A DNA stretch of 64,000 nt from NCBI RefSeq assembly GCF_000719555.1, contig NZ_JOGX01000002.1:177244-241243 (forward strand). The letters run 5' to 3'. This stretch comes from Streptomyces sp. NRRL F-5727 (lineage in GTDB: Bacteria > Actinomycetota > Actinomycetes > Streptomycetales > Streptomycetaceae). The translations under genes and the position numbers were made by a program. The notes below the pieces were generated by a model. It made no database searches, was not told the DNA's origin, and saw only the letters and a program-made list of their open reading frames with translations. Below are positions 51,597-59,979 of the stretch, one piece after another. Each line of letters starts with the position of its first letter. The first letter of the stretch is position 1.

Positions 51597-53099
51597 AATG
51601 TTGACGCCCCGGAAGAGGGCGGAGGGGCAGCCGTGCGAGACGGCGGCGACCTGGCCCGGCTGTGCCTTGCCGCAGTTGAAGGCACCGCCGAGGACGTACG
51701 TCTGCGGGCCGCCGACCTGCTCCATCGAGCCCCAGAAGTCGGTGGTGGTGGCCTGGTACGCCACGTCCCGCAGCTGCCCGGCCAGCCGGCCGTTCTCGAT
51801 GCGGAAGAAGCGCTGCCCGGTGAACTGGAAGTTGTACCGCTGCATGTCGATCGACCAGGACCGGTCGCCGACCACGTAGACGCCCCGCTCCACGCCGCCG
51901 ATCAGGTCCTCCGTCGACAGGCCGCCCGGGTCGGGCTGGAGCGACACGTTCGCCATCCGCTGCACCGGCACGTGCCCGGGGGAGTCCGCGAACGCGCAGC
52001 CGTTGGACCGCCCCAGGCCGGTGAGGCTCGCGATCCGCCGGTCCGTCTGGTAGCCGACGAGCGTCCCGTCCTTCACCAGGTCCCAGGACTGCGCCTCGAC
52101 GCCCTCGTCGTCGTAGCCGATCGTCGCGAGCCCGTGCTCGGCCGTGCGGTCACCGGTCACGTTCATCACCGAGGAGCCGTACGCCAGCTTGCCCAGCTGG
52201 TCGAAGGTGGCGAAGGAGGTGCCCGCGTAGGCCGCCTCGTACCCCAGCGCCCGGTCCAGCTCGGTGGCGTGGCCGATCGACTCGTGGATCGTCAGCCACA
52301 GGTTGGACGGGTCGACGACCAGGTCGTACCGGCCTGCCTCGACGCTCGGGGCCCGCATCTTCTCGGCGAGCAGCTCCGGGATCTCCTCCAGCTCCCCGTC
52401 CCAGTCCCAGCCGGTGCCGGTCAGGTACTCCCAGCCCCGCCCGACCGGCGGCGCGATCGTCCGCATCGAGTCGAACTCGCCGGTCGTGCCGTCCACGGCG
52501 ATCGCCGTGATCTCCGGGTGGAGCCGCACCCGCTGCTGGGTGGTGACGGTGCCCGCCGTGTCCGCGTAGAACTTGTTCTCGAAGACCGTGAGCAGCGAGG
52601 CGTCCACGTGCGCCACCCCGTCGGCCCGCAGCAGCCGCGCCGACCAGTCGGCGAGCAGCGCGCTCTTCTCCTCTGCCGGCACGGAGAACGGGTCGATCTC
52701 GTACGAGGAGACCCACACCTTGTCCGCGTGCACCGGCTCCGCCGCCAGCTCGACCCTCTCGTCGGAGCCCGCGGCGGCGATCACCTGCGCGGAGAGCTTG
52801 GCCATGGCCACGGCCTGGGAGGCGACCTTCGCCGCCCCGTCCATCGTCAGGTCGACCCCGGAGGCGAAGCCCCAGGCGCCGCCGTGCACGACCCGCACCG
52901 CGTACCCGAGGTCGGTGGTGTCCGACGAACCCGCCGACCTGGCGTCCCGCAGCCGCCAGGACGCGGAGCGGACCCTTTCGAGGCGGAAGTCGGCATGCTC
53001 GGCACCGAGCGCCCGCGCCCGCGCGAGCGCGGCGTCGGCGAGCGCCCTCAGCGGCAGGGCCGTGAAGGCCGGATCGATGGAATGGGCCTCAGTTGGCAC
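51567..53099 (-). CDS. tldD: TldD metallopeptidase
   Basis: A 510-residue zinc protease. The HExxxH motif is in NLWLTIHESIGHATELDRALGYEAAYAGTSFAT; GYDDEGVEAQSWDLVKDGTLVGYQTDR and the terminal GVYVVGDRSWSIDMQRYNFQFTGQRFFRIENGRL are family blocks. With TldE it forms a chamber that admits unfolded peptides. GTG 53099 follows AGGAGA. Its last residues (LNTTQEAGR) are coded in the duplicated 30-bp repeat. Confidence 0.95.
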   Translation of the reverse strand: MPTEAHSIDPAFTALPLRALADAALARARALGAEHADFRLERVRSASWRLRDARSAGSSDTTDLGYAVRVVHGGAWGFASGVDLTMDGAAKVASQAVAMAKLSAQVIAAAGSDERVELAAEPVHADKVWVSSYEIDPFSVPAEEKSALLADWSARLLRADGVAHVDASLLTVFENKFYADTAGTVTTQQRVRLHPEITAIAVDGTTGEFDSMRTIAPPVGRGWEYLTGTGWDWDGELEEIPELLAEKMRAPSVEAGRYDLVVDPSNLWLTIHESIGHATELDRALGYEAAYAGTSFATFDQLGKLAYGSSVMNVTGDRTAEHGLATIGYDDEGVEAQSWDLVKDGTLVGYQTDRRIASLTGLGRSNGCAFADSPGHVPVQRMANVSLQPDPGGLSTEDLIGGVERGVYVVGDRSWSIDMQRYNFQFTGQRFFRIENGRLAGQLRDVAYQATTTDFWGSMEQVGGPQTYVLGGAFNCGKAQPGQVAAVSHGCPSALFRGVNILNTTQEAGR

Positions 53100-53285
53100 A
53101 GCTGTCTCCTGTCGTGTGCGACCGGTCGTCCCGATCATGTCGCGCTTTGGGTCGGGATGCCCAGGGATTTCTGTAGGGACCCGACAGTGACATCCGTACG
53201 CCACTGTCAGGGCCCGATTCCGCGGATCGAGGGACGGACCGATAGGTTTTCGAGGTACCAGACCGCTGATCGAAAGGGTGATCCG

Positions 53286-54005
53286 TTGAGCCGCTCGGTT
53301 CTCGTCACCGGAGGAAACCGGGGCATCGGCCTCGCCATCGCCCGCGCGTTCGCCGAGGCGGGCGACAAGGTCGCGTACACCTACCGGTCGGGCGAGCCGC
53401 CGGCCGAGCTCGCCGAACTGGGCTGCCTGGCCGTCCGGTGCGACATCACCGACGGCGAGCAGGTGGAGCAGGCGTACAAGGAGATCGAGGAGAAGCACGG
53501 CCCGGTCGAGGTCCTCGTGGCCAACGCCGGCGTGACGAAGGACCAGCTCCTCATGCGCATGTCCGAGGAGGACTTCACGTCCGTCCTCGACACCAACCTC
53601 ACCGGCACCTTCCGGGTCGTGAAGCGCGCCAACCGCGGCATGCTCCGCGCCAAGAAGGGCCGCGTCGTCCTCATCTCCTCGGTCGTCGGTCTGCTCGGCT
53701 CCGCGGGCCAGGCCAACTACGCCGCCTCCAAGGCCGGCCTGGTGGGCTTCGCCCGCTCGCTCGCCCGTGAGCTCGGCTCGCGGAACATCACCTTCAACGT
53801 CGTCGCGCCCGGCTTCGTCGACACCGACATGACCGCCGTGCTCACCGACGAGCAGCGCGCGGGCATCGTGTCGCAGGTCCCGCTCGGCCGCTACGCGCAG
53901 CCGGCGGAGATCGCCGCGACCGTGCGGTTCCTCGCCTCCGACGACGCCTCGTACATCACTGGAGCCGTCATCCCGGTTGACGGCGGACTGGGAATGGGTC
54001 ACTGA
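53286..54005 (+). CDS. fabG: 3-oxoacyl-ACP reductase
   Basis: A 239-residue SDR with the full FabG pattern: VLVTGGNRGIGLAIARAFA, VEVLVANAGVTKDQLLMRM, GRVVLISSVVGLLGSAGQANYAASKAGLVGFARSLA with Ser, Tyr and Lys, and GAVIPVDGGLGMGH. It reduces 3-oxoacyl-ACP in fatty acid elongation. The start is TTG 53286 after AAAGGGTG. fabI follows 2 bp later, so both are one operon, as with mycobacterial mabA-inhA. Confidence 0.95.
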   Translation: MSRSVLVTGGNRGIGLAIARAFAEAGDKVAYTYRSGEPPAELAELGCLAVRCDITDGEQVEQAYKEIEEKHGPVEVLVANAGVTKDQLLMRMSEEDFTSVLDTNLTGTFRVVKRANRGMLRAKKGRVVLISSVVGLLGSAGQANYAASKAGLVGFARSLARELGSRNITFNVVAPGFVDTDMTAVLTDEQRAGIVSQVPLGRYAQPAEIAATVRFLASDDASYITGAVIPVDGGLGMGH

Positions 54006-54007
54006 TC

Positions 54008-54784
54008 ATGGCTGGAATCCTCGAGGGCAAGAAGATCCTCATCACCGGTGTGCTGATGGAGTCCTCCATCGCCTTCCACGCCGCGAAGCTGGCCCAGGAG
54101 CAGGGCGCGGAGATCATCCTCACCGCCTGGCCCCGGCCGACGCTGACCGAGCGCATCGCGAAGAAGCTGCCGCAGCCCGAGAAGGTCAAGGTCCTGGAGC
54201 TCGACGTCTCGAACGACGAGCACCTCGCCCGCCTGGAGGGCCAGGTCCGCGAGCACCTCGGCGACCGCATCGACGGCGTCGTGCACTCCATCGGCTTCGC
54301 GCCGCAGGACGCCCTGGGCGGCAACTTCCTCAACACGCCGTTCGAGTCCGTCTCCACCGCCATGCACGTCTCGGCCTTCTCCCTGAAGTCCCTGACCATG
54401 GCGCTGCTGCCGCTGATGAGCGAGGGCGGCTCGGTCGTCGGCCTCACCTTCGACGCCAAGTTCGCCTGGCCGCAGTACGACTGGATGGGCCCGGCCAAGG
54501 CCGCCCTGGAGGCCACCAGCCGCTACATGGCCCGCGACCTGGGCAAGCAGAACATCCGCTGCAACCTGGTCTCCGCCGGCCCGCTGGGCTCCATGGCCGC
54601 GAAGTCCATCCCGGGCTTCGGCGAGCTGGCGAAGGTCTGGGACAGCCGCTCCCCGCTGGAGTGGGACCTCTCCGACCCGGAGCCGGCCGGCCGCGCCATC
54701 GTCGCGCTGCTCTCCGACTGGTTCCCGAAGACCACCGGCGAGATCGTCCACGTCGACGGCGGCCTGCACGCGATCGGCGCCTGA
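54008..54784 (+). CDS. fabI: Enoyl-ACP reductase (InhA-like)
   Basis: A 258-residue atypical SDR: GKKILITGVLMESSIAFHAAKLAQEQGAEIILTAWPR carries the FabI cofactor motif, VHSIGFAPQDALGGNF a conserved block, and YDWMGPAKAALEATSRYMARDLG the Tyr-x6-Lys active site. Chain end EIVHVDGGLHAIGA is typical of InhA/FabI. It reduces enoyl-ACP and is the target of triclosan-type inhibitors in relatives. ATG 54008. Confidence 0.96.
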   Translation: MAGILEGKKILITGVLMESSIAFHAAKLAQEQGAEIILTAWPRPTLTERIAKKLPQPEKVKVLELDVSNDEHLARLEGQVREHLGDRIDGVVHSIGFAPQDALGGNFLNTPFESVSTAMHVSAFSLKSLTMALLPLMSEGGSVVGLTFDAKFAWPQYDWMGPAKAALEATSRYMARDLGKQNIRCNLVSAGPLGSMAAKSIPGFGELAKVWDSRSPLEWDLSDPEPAGRAIVALLSDWFPKTTGEIVHVDGGLHAIGA

Positions 54785-54803
54785 CGCCGCCCGCACACCG
54801 CTC

Positions 54804-54856
54804 CGGCCGGGGCCGGGCCCGCGTCCCCCAGGGGACCGCGGGCCCGGCCCCGGCCG
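54804..54856. terminator. Strong hairpin terminator of the fabG-fabI operon
   Basis: A stem of at least 20 GC pairs, extended by TCCCC/GGGGA around the loop, starts 20 bp after the fabI stop. Confidence 0.88.
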
Positions 54857-54956
54857 ATTTCCGGGGTCCGGGAGCCCCGACTCGAAAAGTCCGGCGGATC
54901 ACCGCAGACTGGTCGGAGCGTGTCGTTCCGGCTACTCACGGGGAGGAGGTACGGGC

Positions 54957-55364
54957 ATGCGCGCGCTTCACCGCGGCTTCGCCGCCTACGCCTCGGTCGC
55001 CGCCCTGCTTCTCGGGACCGCCGTCGCCGCGGAGGTCCACGCGGCCCCCGCCCCCGCCGAGGAACCCGCCGCGGCCGCCCCCGCCGCCGACGGTCCGGAG
55101 AACTTCGGCGCCTCCTGCCACACGGTCGTCGAGGGCAGCCGGGTCTCCGCCCACTGCCGGAACCCCTACCCGCGCACCGACCGGATACGGCTGCACGTCG
55201 AGTGCGACCGCTGGTGGGACCTGGACACCGACAGCGCGCCCGTGGACGTCGCCCCCGCCGACCACGCGACCCTCACGGCCCGCTGCTGGAAGGAGGTCCG
55301 CTCCGCGTGGGTCACCCACGAACCGGCGGCGGCTCCTGCTCCTTCCGGCCGCCCAGGCACATGA
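54957..55364 (+). CDS. Small secreted protein with conserved cysteines
   Basis: A 135-residue exported protein. Signal peptide: basic start, SVAALLLGTAVAAEVHAAP, cut about residue 29. The mature domain has Cys residues in FGASCHTVVEGSRVSAHCRNPYP, IRLHVECDRWWDLD and LTARCWKEVRSAWVTHEP, so probably two disulfides. I do not know a function. ATG 54957 follows GGGAGGAGG. It overlaps the convergent GntR gene by 53 bp. Confidence 0.75.
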   Translation: MRALHRGFAAYASVAALLLGTAVAAEVHAAPAPAEEPAAAAPAADGPENFGASCHTVVEGSRVSAHCRNPYPRTDRIRLHVECDRWWDLDTDSAPVDVAPADHATLTARCWKEVRSAWVTHEPAAAPAPSGRPGT

Positions 55365-56013
55365 ACGGATAGCCGGCCGCCTCCTCCGCCGCCCGCTCCG
55401 CGTCCCCGCCGCGGATCGCGTCCACCAGGCGCGCGTGGTCCATGTGGTTCTCCGGCCGCAGCACCTGCCCCACGTCGTCGCGCAGCCACTCCCGCAGGAG
55501 ATCGCCCAGGTCCGCGTAGAGCTCCGTCAGCACCTCGTTGCCGGACGCCGCCACCACCGCGTGGTGGAAGGCCGAGTCCACCGTCACGAACCGCTCCGCG
55601 TCCCCCGACTCCCACGCCTCCTCGCGGCGGACCAGCAGCGCGTCCAGCTGCTTCAGGTCCCGCTCCGAGCGGCGCCGCGCCGCGAACCGCGCGGCGGCCG
55701 ACTCCAGGGTGGAGCGCAGCTCCGCCACGTGCCGCGGATCGGAGCCCGCGAACCGCCGGTGCATCACCCCGGCCAGCTCGCTCGTCGCCGCCACGTAGGT
55801 GCCGGAGCCCTGCCGGATGTCGAGCAGCCCGTTGTGGGCGAGGGCGCGGACCGCCTCGCGGACCGTGTTGCGGGCCACGCCCAGCTGCTCGACCAGCTCG
55901 GGCTCGGTCGGGATCCGTGAGCCGACCGGCCACTCGCCGGAGGTGATCTGGTTCCGCAGCTCGGCGATCACCTGGTCGGACAGACCGGTGCGCCGGGGGT
56001 GCCCGAGGGCCAT
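55312..56013 (-). CDS. FadR-subfamily GntR transcriptional regulator
   Basis: A 233-residue regulator. N-terminal winged HTH: LSDQVIAELRNQITSGEWPVGSRIPTEPELVEQLGVARNTVREAVRALAHNGLLDIRQGSGTYV (about residues 11-74). C-terminal FCD domain: ELRSTLESAAARFAARRR, FHHAVVAASGNEVLTELYADLGDLL and DHARLVDAIRGGDAERAAEEA, with metal-site histidines. It is divergent from the MFS gene and separated from it by the phased repeats and palindromes at 56058-56156, where it probably binds. Confidence 0.92.
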   Translation of the reverse strand: MALGHPRRTGLSDQVIAELRNQITSGEWPVGSRIPTEPELVEQLGVARNTVREAVRALAHNGLLDIRQGSGTYVAATSELAGVMHRRFAGSDPRHVAELRSTLESAAARFAARRRSERDLKQLDALLVRREEAWESGDAERFVTVDSAFHHAVVAASGNEVLTELYADLGDLLREWLRDDVGQVLRPENHMDHARLVDAIRGGDAERAAEEAAGYPFMCLGGRKEQEPPPVRG

Positions 56014-56057
56014 GGAGACTCACTTTCCGGTGGGGGAGCGGGGCGGTGCGAGACGGG

Positions 56058-56130
56058 TTCGACGATCGGTTCGACGAGCGCTTCGATTATGGGTCGACGG
56101 TGGTTCGAGGTGGGTTCAAGATTGGTTCGA
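56058..56130. repeat. Seven TTCGA-type repeats phased at 11-12 bp
   Basis: Core pentamers start at 56058, 56070, 56082, 56093, 56104, 56115 and 56126: TTCGA five times, GTCGA (56093) and TTCAA (56115). Steps are 12, 12, then 11, 11, 11, 11 bp, one DNA turn each. Most are preceded by GG (GGTTCGA). The array fills the GntR-MFS intergenic region immediately before the palindromes. Confidence 0.85.
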
Positions 56131-56156
56131 GATTGGACAACCAATCATCCCATGAT
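56131..56156. promoter_or_regulatory. Overlapping palindromes at the MFS promoter (GntR operator candidate)
   Basis: GATTGG-ACAA-CCAATC (56131-56146) is a perfect 16-bp palindrome, and ATCAT-CCC-ATGAT (56144-56156) a perfect 13-bp palindrome overlapping it. They end 2 bp before the -10 (TATGAT) of the MFS gene, where a repressor would block transcription. Confidence 0.65.
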
Positions 56157-56158
56157 TC

Positions 56159-56164
56159 TATGAT
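56159..56164 (+). promoter_or_regulatory. -10 (TATGAT) of leaderless MFS gene
   Basis: TATGAT is 6 nt before ATG 56171, and no ribosome-binding site is present between, so the transcript probably starts at the ATG. Confidence 0.6.
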
Positions 56165-56170
56165 GGCTCC

Positions 56171-57481
56171 ATGTCAGACGAGCCGAAGACCCTCGACCCC
56201 GCGCCCGCCACCCGGCCGGCCCCCGCCCAGGAACACCTCCTGCCGCCCCGGGACGGCGCCCGCGCCGGCCGCTGGACCCTCGGCCTCGTCTCCGTCGGAC
56301 TCGTCCTCGCCGCGCTCAACCTGCGCCCCGCGATCACCAGCCTCGGCGCCCTCCTCGAAGAGGTCAGCGCCGGCCTCCACATGAGCGGCACCGTGGCCGG
56401 CGTCCTCACCTCCGTGCCGCCGCTCTGCTTCGCGATCTTCGGCATCACCGCCCCGCGGCTGGCCCGCCGCTTCGGCCCCGCCGCCGTCGTCTGCGCCGGC
56501 ATGGCCGCCATCCTCGCCGGCCTGCTGCTGCGCCCCCTCGCGACCGGCACCGCCGCCTTCCTCGCCGCCAGCGCCCTCGCCCTCATGGGCATCGCCGTCA
56601 GCAACGTCCTCATGCCGGTGATCGTCAAGCGGTACTTCCCCGACCGCATCGGCAGCATGACCGGGCTGTACTCGATGGCCCTGGCGCTCGGCACCTCGCT
56701 CGCCGCCGCCCTGACCGTCCCCATGACCGACGCCCTCGACGGCGACTGGCGCCTCGGCCTCGGCGTCTGGGCCGTCCTCGCCGCCCTCGCCGTCCTGCCC
56801 TGGCTCCCGCTCGTCAAGGACCGCACCGGCACCCCCCGTACGGAACCGGGCGCCCCGGCCGCCGCCGAGGAGGCCCCGCCCGCCGCCCGGACCGCCGCGC
56901 CGCGCCCGATGTACCGCAGCCGCACCGCCTGGGCCCTGGCCTGCTTCTTCGGCCTCCAGGCCACCGGCGCGTACATCACCATGGGCTGGATGCCGCAGAT
57001 CTTCCGCGACGCCGGCGTCCCCGCCTCCACCGCGGGCGTCCTGCTGGCGGTCACCATGGTCATGGGCGTCCCGCTCGCCTTCGTCATCCCGCGCCTCGCC
57101 ACCCGCATGCGCCACCAGGGCCCGATCGTCGTCGCCCTCGGCACCAGCGGCCTCGTCGGCTACACCGGCCTCCTCCTCGCCCCCGCCGCCGGCGCCTGGG
57201 TCTGGGCGGTGCTCCTCGGCATCTCCAACTGCGCCTTCCCGCTCGCCCTCACCATGATCGGCCTGCGCTCGCGCACCGGCGCCGGCGTCGTCCGCCTCTC
57301 CGCCTTCGCCCAGTCCGTCGGCTACCTGATCTCCATCCCCGGCCCCCTCCTCGTCGGCGTGCTCTACCAGCACAGCGGCGGCTGGGGCGTGCCGATCGCC
57401 CTCATGGCCGGGCTGATGGTGCCGCAGATGATCGTGGGCACGCTCGCCGGACGGGACCGGACGGTCGAGGACCAGTCCTGA
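56171..57481 (+). CDS. MFS transporter, CynX/NimT family
   Basis: A 436-residue permease with about 12 membrane segments. LGLVSVGLVLAALNLRPAITSLGALLEEV is the CynX/NimT signature at TM1 (LRPAI-S), and PPLCFAIFGITAPRLARRFG follows. Substrate unknown; family members move cyanate, 2-nitroimidazole or similar small compounds. A Pro-rich cytoplasmic loop (about 220-250) splits the two halves. Followed 17 bp later by the SGM_5486-type small protein. Probably repressed by the divergent GntR protein. Confidence 0.9.
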   Translation: MSDEPKTLDPAPATRPAPAQEHLLPPRDGARAGRWTLGLVSVGLVLAALNLRPAITSLGALLEEVSAGLHMSGTVAGVLTSVPPLCFAIFGITAPRLARRFGPAAVVCAGMAAILAGLLLRPLATGTAAFLAASALALMGIAVSNVLMPVIVKRYFPDRIGSMTGLYSMALALGTSLAAALTVPMTDALDGDWRLGLGVWAVLAALAVLPWLPLVKDRTGTPRTEPGAPAAAEEAPPAARTAAPRPMYRSRTAWALACFFGLQATGAYITMGWMPQIFRDAGVPASTAGVLLAVTMVMGVPLAFVIPRLATRMRHQGPIVVALGTSGLVGYTGLLLAPAAGAWVWAVLLGISNCAFPLALTMIGLRSRTGAGVVRLSAFAQSVGYLISIPGPLLVGVLYQHSGGWGVPIALMAGLMVPQMIVGTLAGRDRTVEDQS

Positions 57482-57498
57482 GATGCGAGACTGGGCCC

Positions 57499-57615
57499 AT
57501 GCCCGTTCTCGAACCCCAGCCCCAGGGCGGCCAGAAGAAGCTGCTCATCGTGCTCGGCGCGATGCTCGGCATCACGGTCGTCATCGCCGTCATCGCCTCG
57601 ATCGCCTCCCCCTGA
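57499..57615 (+). CDS. SGM_5486-type 38-residue transporter-associated membrane protein
   Basis: A very short gene: MPVLEPQPQGGQKKLLIVLG at the start, then one membrane segment AMLGITVVIAVIASIASP. A Pro/Gln-rich head and a Lys pair precede the helix. Its place directly after an MFS gene matches the family named SGM_5486 transporter-associated protein, as I recall. GAGACT 8 nt before the ATG suggests that it can also be made from its own leaderless promoter. Confidence 0.75.
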   Translation: MPVLEPQPQGGQKKLLIVLGAMLGITVVIAVIASIASP

Positions 57616-57738
57616 CCCGGCCCGCCCCGGCCGGGGGGTAGGGACAACCCCCGGTACCCCCTAGGGGAAAGTCTCAGGGGCGAGTGGGTGGATCACCGGA
57701 TGGGCCGCGGCCCCCGCGCTCCCTACGGTGGAGACACA

Positions 57739-57752
57739 CCGCGGTACCGCGG
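57739..57752. promoter_or_regulatory. 14-bp perfect palindrome, possible operator
   Basis: CCGCGGTACCGCGG lies 53 bp before ATG 57805 and just after TACGGT (57724-57729), a possible -10. GGTACCCACC occurs here and again at 57783-57792. Confidence 0.35.
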
Positions 57753-57804
57753 TACCCACCTCCCCCGAGGACCGCGTCCCGGGGTACCCACCACGGAGGC
57801 GGCC

Positions 57805-58008
57805 ATGGCGGCCCTCACCCGCACCTGCGACCGGACCACGCCCGCCGGCGTCGACACCCGGCTGCCCTGGTGGGCCCTCGCCCTCCCGGTCGCCGCCTTC
57901 ACCGTCCTCCTGCTGCTCGTCACCGGGCCCGGCGAGGCCGCCGCGGCGAGCGGGGACGACGGGATCGGGAGGTTCCTCCAGCTGATCGGGCAAACCCTCG
58001 CTCTCTGA
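57805..58008 (+). CDS. Small single-pass membrane or secreted protein
   Basis: A 67-residue protein: polar start MAALTRTCDRTTPAGVDTR, one hydrophobic segment LPWWALALPVAAFTVLLLLVTG, then AAAASGDDGIGRFLQLIGQTLAL. The helix may act as a late signal peptide, with cleavage after EAAAA. Function unknown. ATG 57805 follows GGAGGCGGCC. It is 35 bp upstream of the phosphatase gene. Confidence 0.6.
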   Translation: MAALTRTCDRTTPAGVDTRLPWWALALPVAAFTVLLLLVTGPGEAAAASGDDGIGRFLQLIGQTLAL

Positions 58009-58043
58009 GTCAGGACGGGCGGATCCGTGCCAAGCTGTGGACC

Positions 58044-58562
58044 ATGAGCGTCGAATCAACCCGCAGGATCGTGCTGCTCCGGCACGCGAAGGCAGACTGG
58101 GGCCAGGAGACCGACCACGAGCGCCCGCTCGCCGAGCGCGGCCGCAAGGACGCCCCCGTGGCCGGCCGCAAGCTCGCCCAGTCCGGCATCCACTTCGACC
58201 TGGCCCTCTGCTCGACCGCCGCCCGCACCCGCGAGACGTGGAAGCTCGCCGTCCACGAGCTGCCCGAGCGCCCCAGGACGGTCTACGAGGAGCGGATCTA
58301 CGAGGCGTCGCTCGGCGAGCTCATCGCCCTGCTCAACGAGATCCCGGAGGACGTCTCCGACGTGCTCCTCATCGGCCACAACCCCGGCATGCACGCCCTG
58401 GCCGACGCCCTCGCCGGTGACGCGGAGGGCGACGCCCTGGCCCGGATGAACCGCAGCGGCTACCCGACCGCCGCCTACGCCGTCCTCACCTTCACCGGCA
58501 CCTGGAAGTCCGTCGAGCACGGCGTCGGCCGCCTCGTCGACTTCTGGACCCCCCACGGCTGA
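58044..58562 (+). CDS. SixA-like histidine phosphatase
   Basis: A 172-residue protein of the histidine phosphatase (phosphoglycerate mutase-like) superfamily. RHG-type motif: RRIVLLRHAKADWGQETDHERPLAERGRKDA (His at residue 14), DLALCSTAARTRETW with arginines, and VLLIGHNPGMHALADALAG with the second histidine. It is similar to SixA, which dephosphorylates phosphohistidine proteins. The target is unknown. A strong terminator follows. Confidence 0.9.
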   Translation: MSVESTRRIVLLRHAKADWGQETDHERPLAERGRKDAPVAGRKLAQSGIHFDLALCSTAARTRETWKLAVHELPERPRTVYEERIYEASLGELIALLNEIPEDVSDVLLIGHNPGMHALADALAGDAEGDALARMNRSGYPTAAYAVLTFTGTWKSVEHGVGRLVDFWTPHG

Positions 58563-58663
58563 CCCCACCCGGTACGCCGCCCGCGCGCCCACCGCGCGGG
58601 CCCGTGAGCCGGCCCGCGCACCCGTACGCCCCCGTGCGAGCCCGCAGGCGCCCGTACGCGAAA

Positions 58664-58696
58664 GGGGCCCGGCCGTCCTCGTGACGGCCGGGCCCC
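58664..58696. terminator. Bidirectional hairpin terminator
   Basis: A perfect 14-bp stem (GGGGCCCGGCCGTC and complement) with loop CTCGT stands between the convergent phosphatase gene and serB. Confidence 0.88.
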
Positions 58697-58726
58697 CTCC
58701 CGTACGCGACGGGCCGGGCGGGACGG

Positions 58727-59968
58727 TCAGTGCTCCCGCGGCTCCTCGCCGACGTCCGCCGCCTCGACCTCCTCGCGGGTGATCCCCAGCAGGTACAGCA
58801 CCGTGTCCAGGAACGGCACGTTCACCGCCGTGTGGGCCGCCTCACGCACCACCGGCTTGGCGTTGAACGCCACCCCGAGCCCCGCCGCGTTCAGCATGTC
58901 CAGGTCGTTGGCGCCGTCGCCGATCGCCACCGTCTGCGCCAGCGGCACCCCGGCCTCCGCCGCGAACCGGCGCAGCAGCCGCGCCTTGCCCGCCCGGTCC
59001 ACGATCTCGCCCGTCACCCGGCCGGTCAGCTTCCCGTCCACGATCTCCAGGGTGTTGGCCTGGGCGAAGTCGAGCCCGAGCCGCTCCTTCAGATCGTCGG
59101 TGACCTGCGTGAAGCCACCCGAGACCACGCCCACCTGGTAGCCGAGCCGCTTCAGCGTACGGATCAGGGTCCGCGCGCCCGGCGTGAGCCGCACCTCGGA
59201 CCGCACCTTGTCCACCACCGACGCGTCCAGGCCCTCCAGGAGCGCCACGCGCGCGTGCAGCGACTGCTCGAAGTCCAGCTCGCCGCGCATCGCCGCCGCC
59301 GTCACCTCGGCGACCTTCTCCTCACACCCCGCGTGCGCCGCGAAGAGCTCGATCACCTCGTCCTGGATCAGCGTCGAGTCCACGTCCATCACGACCAGCC
59401 GCTGCGCCCGCCGGTGCAGCCCGGCCGAGACCACGGCCACGTCCACGCCGATCGTGTGCGCCTCGGTCGCCAGCGCCGTCCGCAGCGCCTCCGTCGCACA
59501 GCCCGAGACCGCGAACTCGACCGCCGTCACCGGGTACTTCGCCAGCCGGAAGATGCGGTCGATGTTGCCGCCCGAACCGGCGATCCTGGCCGTTATGGCC
59601 GCCGTCTGCTCGGCCGTCAGCGGGTGCCCGAGCACCGTCACGTGCGAGCGGCCCTCACCGCGCGGCCGGTTGTCACCGGTGCCCGAGATGATCTCGGCCT
59701 GGAGCTTCAGGGACTCGGCCCAGCTGTGCACGGTGGCGCGCAGCTCGCCCTGGGTGGCGACGGTCGGCTCGGTGACCAGCGCGCACAGCACGAGCCGGCC
59801 GCGCGAGACCACCTGCTCGATGTCCACGACGTCCACGGAGAAGGCGGCCAGGGTGTCGAAGAGACCGGCGGTGATCCCGGGCCGGTCCTTACCGAAGATC
59901 TTGACGAGAAGGGTGGGCACGTCCGCGGCGGGAACGGCGGGAACGTCCGGTGTCTGCGATGCGCTCAT
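58727..59968 (-). CDS. serB: Phosphoserine phosphatase with N-terminal ACT domains
   Basis: A 413-residue enzyme. The N-terminal half has two ACT-like domains (PTLLVKIFGKDRPGITAGLFDTLAAFSVDVVDIEQ and SHVTVLGHPLTAEQTAAITARIAGSGGNIDRIFRL), which may sense serine. The HAD phosphatase has motif I VVMDVDSTLIQDEVIELF, motif II VGVVSGGFTQVTDDL and motif III/IV VAIGDGANDLDMLNAAGLGVAFNAKP. It makes the last step of serine synthesis. A TACGGT element 9 nt before ATG 59968 suggests a near-leaderless transcript. Confidence 0.96.
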   Translation of the reverse strand: MSASQTPDVPAVPAADVPTLLVKIFGKDRPGITAGLFDTLAAFSVDVVDIEQVVSRGRLVLCALVTEPTVATQGELRATVHSWAESLKLQAEIISGTGDNRPRGEGRSHVTVLGHPLTAEQTAAITARIAGSGGNIDRIFRLAKYPVTAVEFAVSGCATEALRTALATEAHTIGVDVAVVSAGLHRRAQRLVVMDVDSTLIQDEVIELFAAHAGCEEKVAEVTAAAMRGELDFEQSLHARVALLEGLDASVVDKVRSEVRLTPGARTLIRTLKRLGYQVGVVSGGFTQVTDDLKERLGLDFAQANTLEIVDGKLTGRVTGEIVDRAGKARLLRRFAAEAGVPLAQTVAIGDGANDLDMLNAAGLGVAFNAKPVVREAAHTAVNVPFLDTVLYLLGITREEVEAADVGEEPREH

Positions 59969-59979
59969 GGTGCTTCCAC

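Noticed and set aside
56046-56170. Short plus-strand frame that reads the TTCGA array as FDDRFDERFD
   Set aside because: The peptide repeat breaks when the period changes from 12 to 11 bp, so the DNA spacing and not the protein frame is what is kept.
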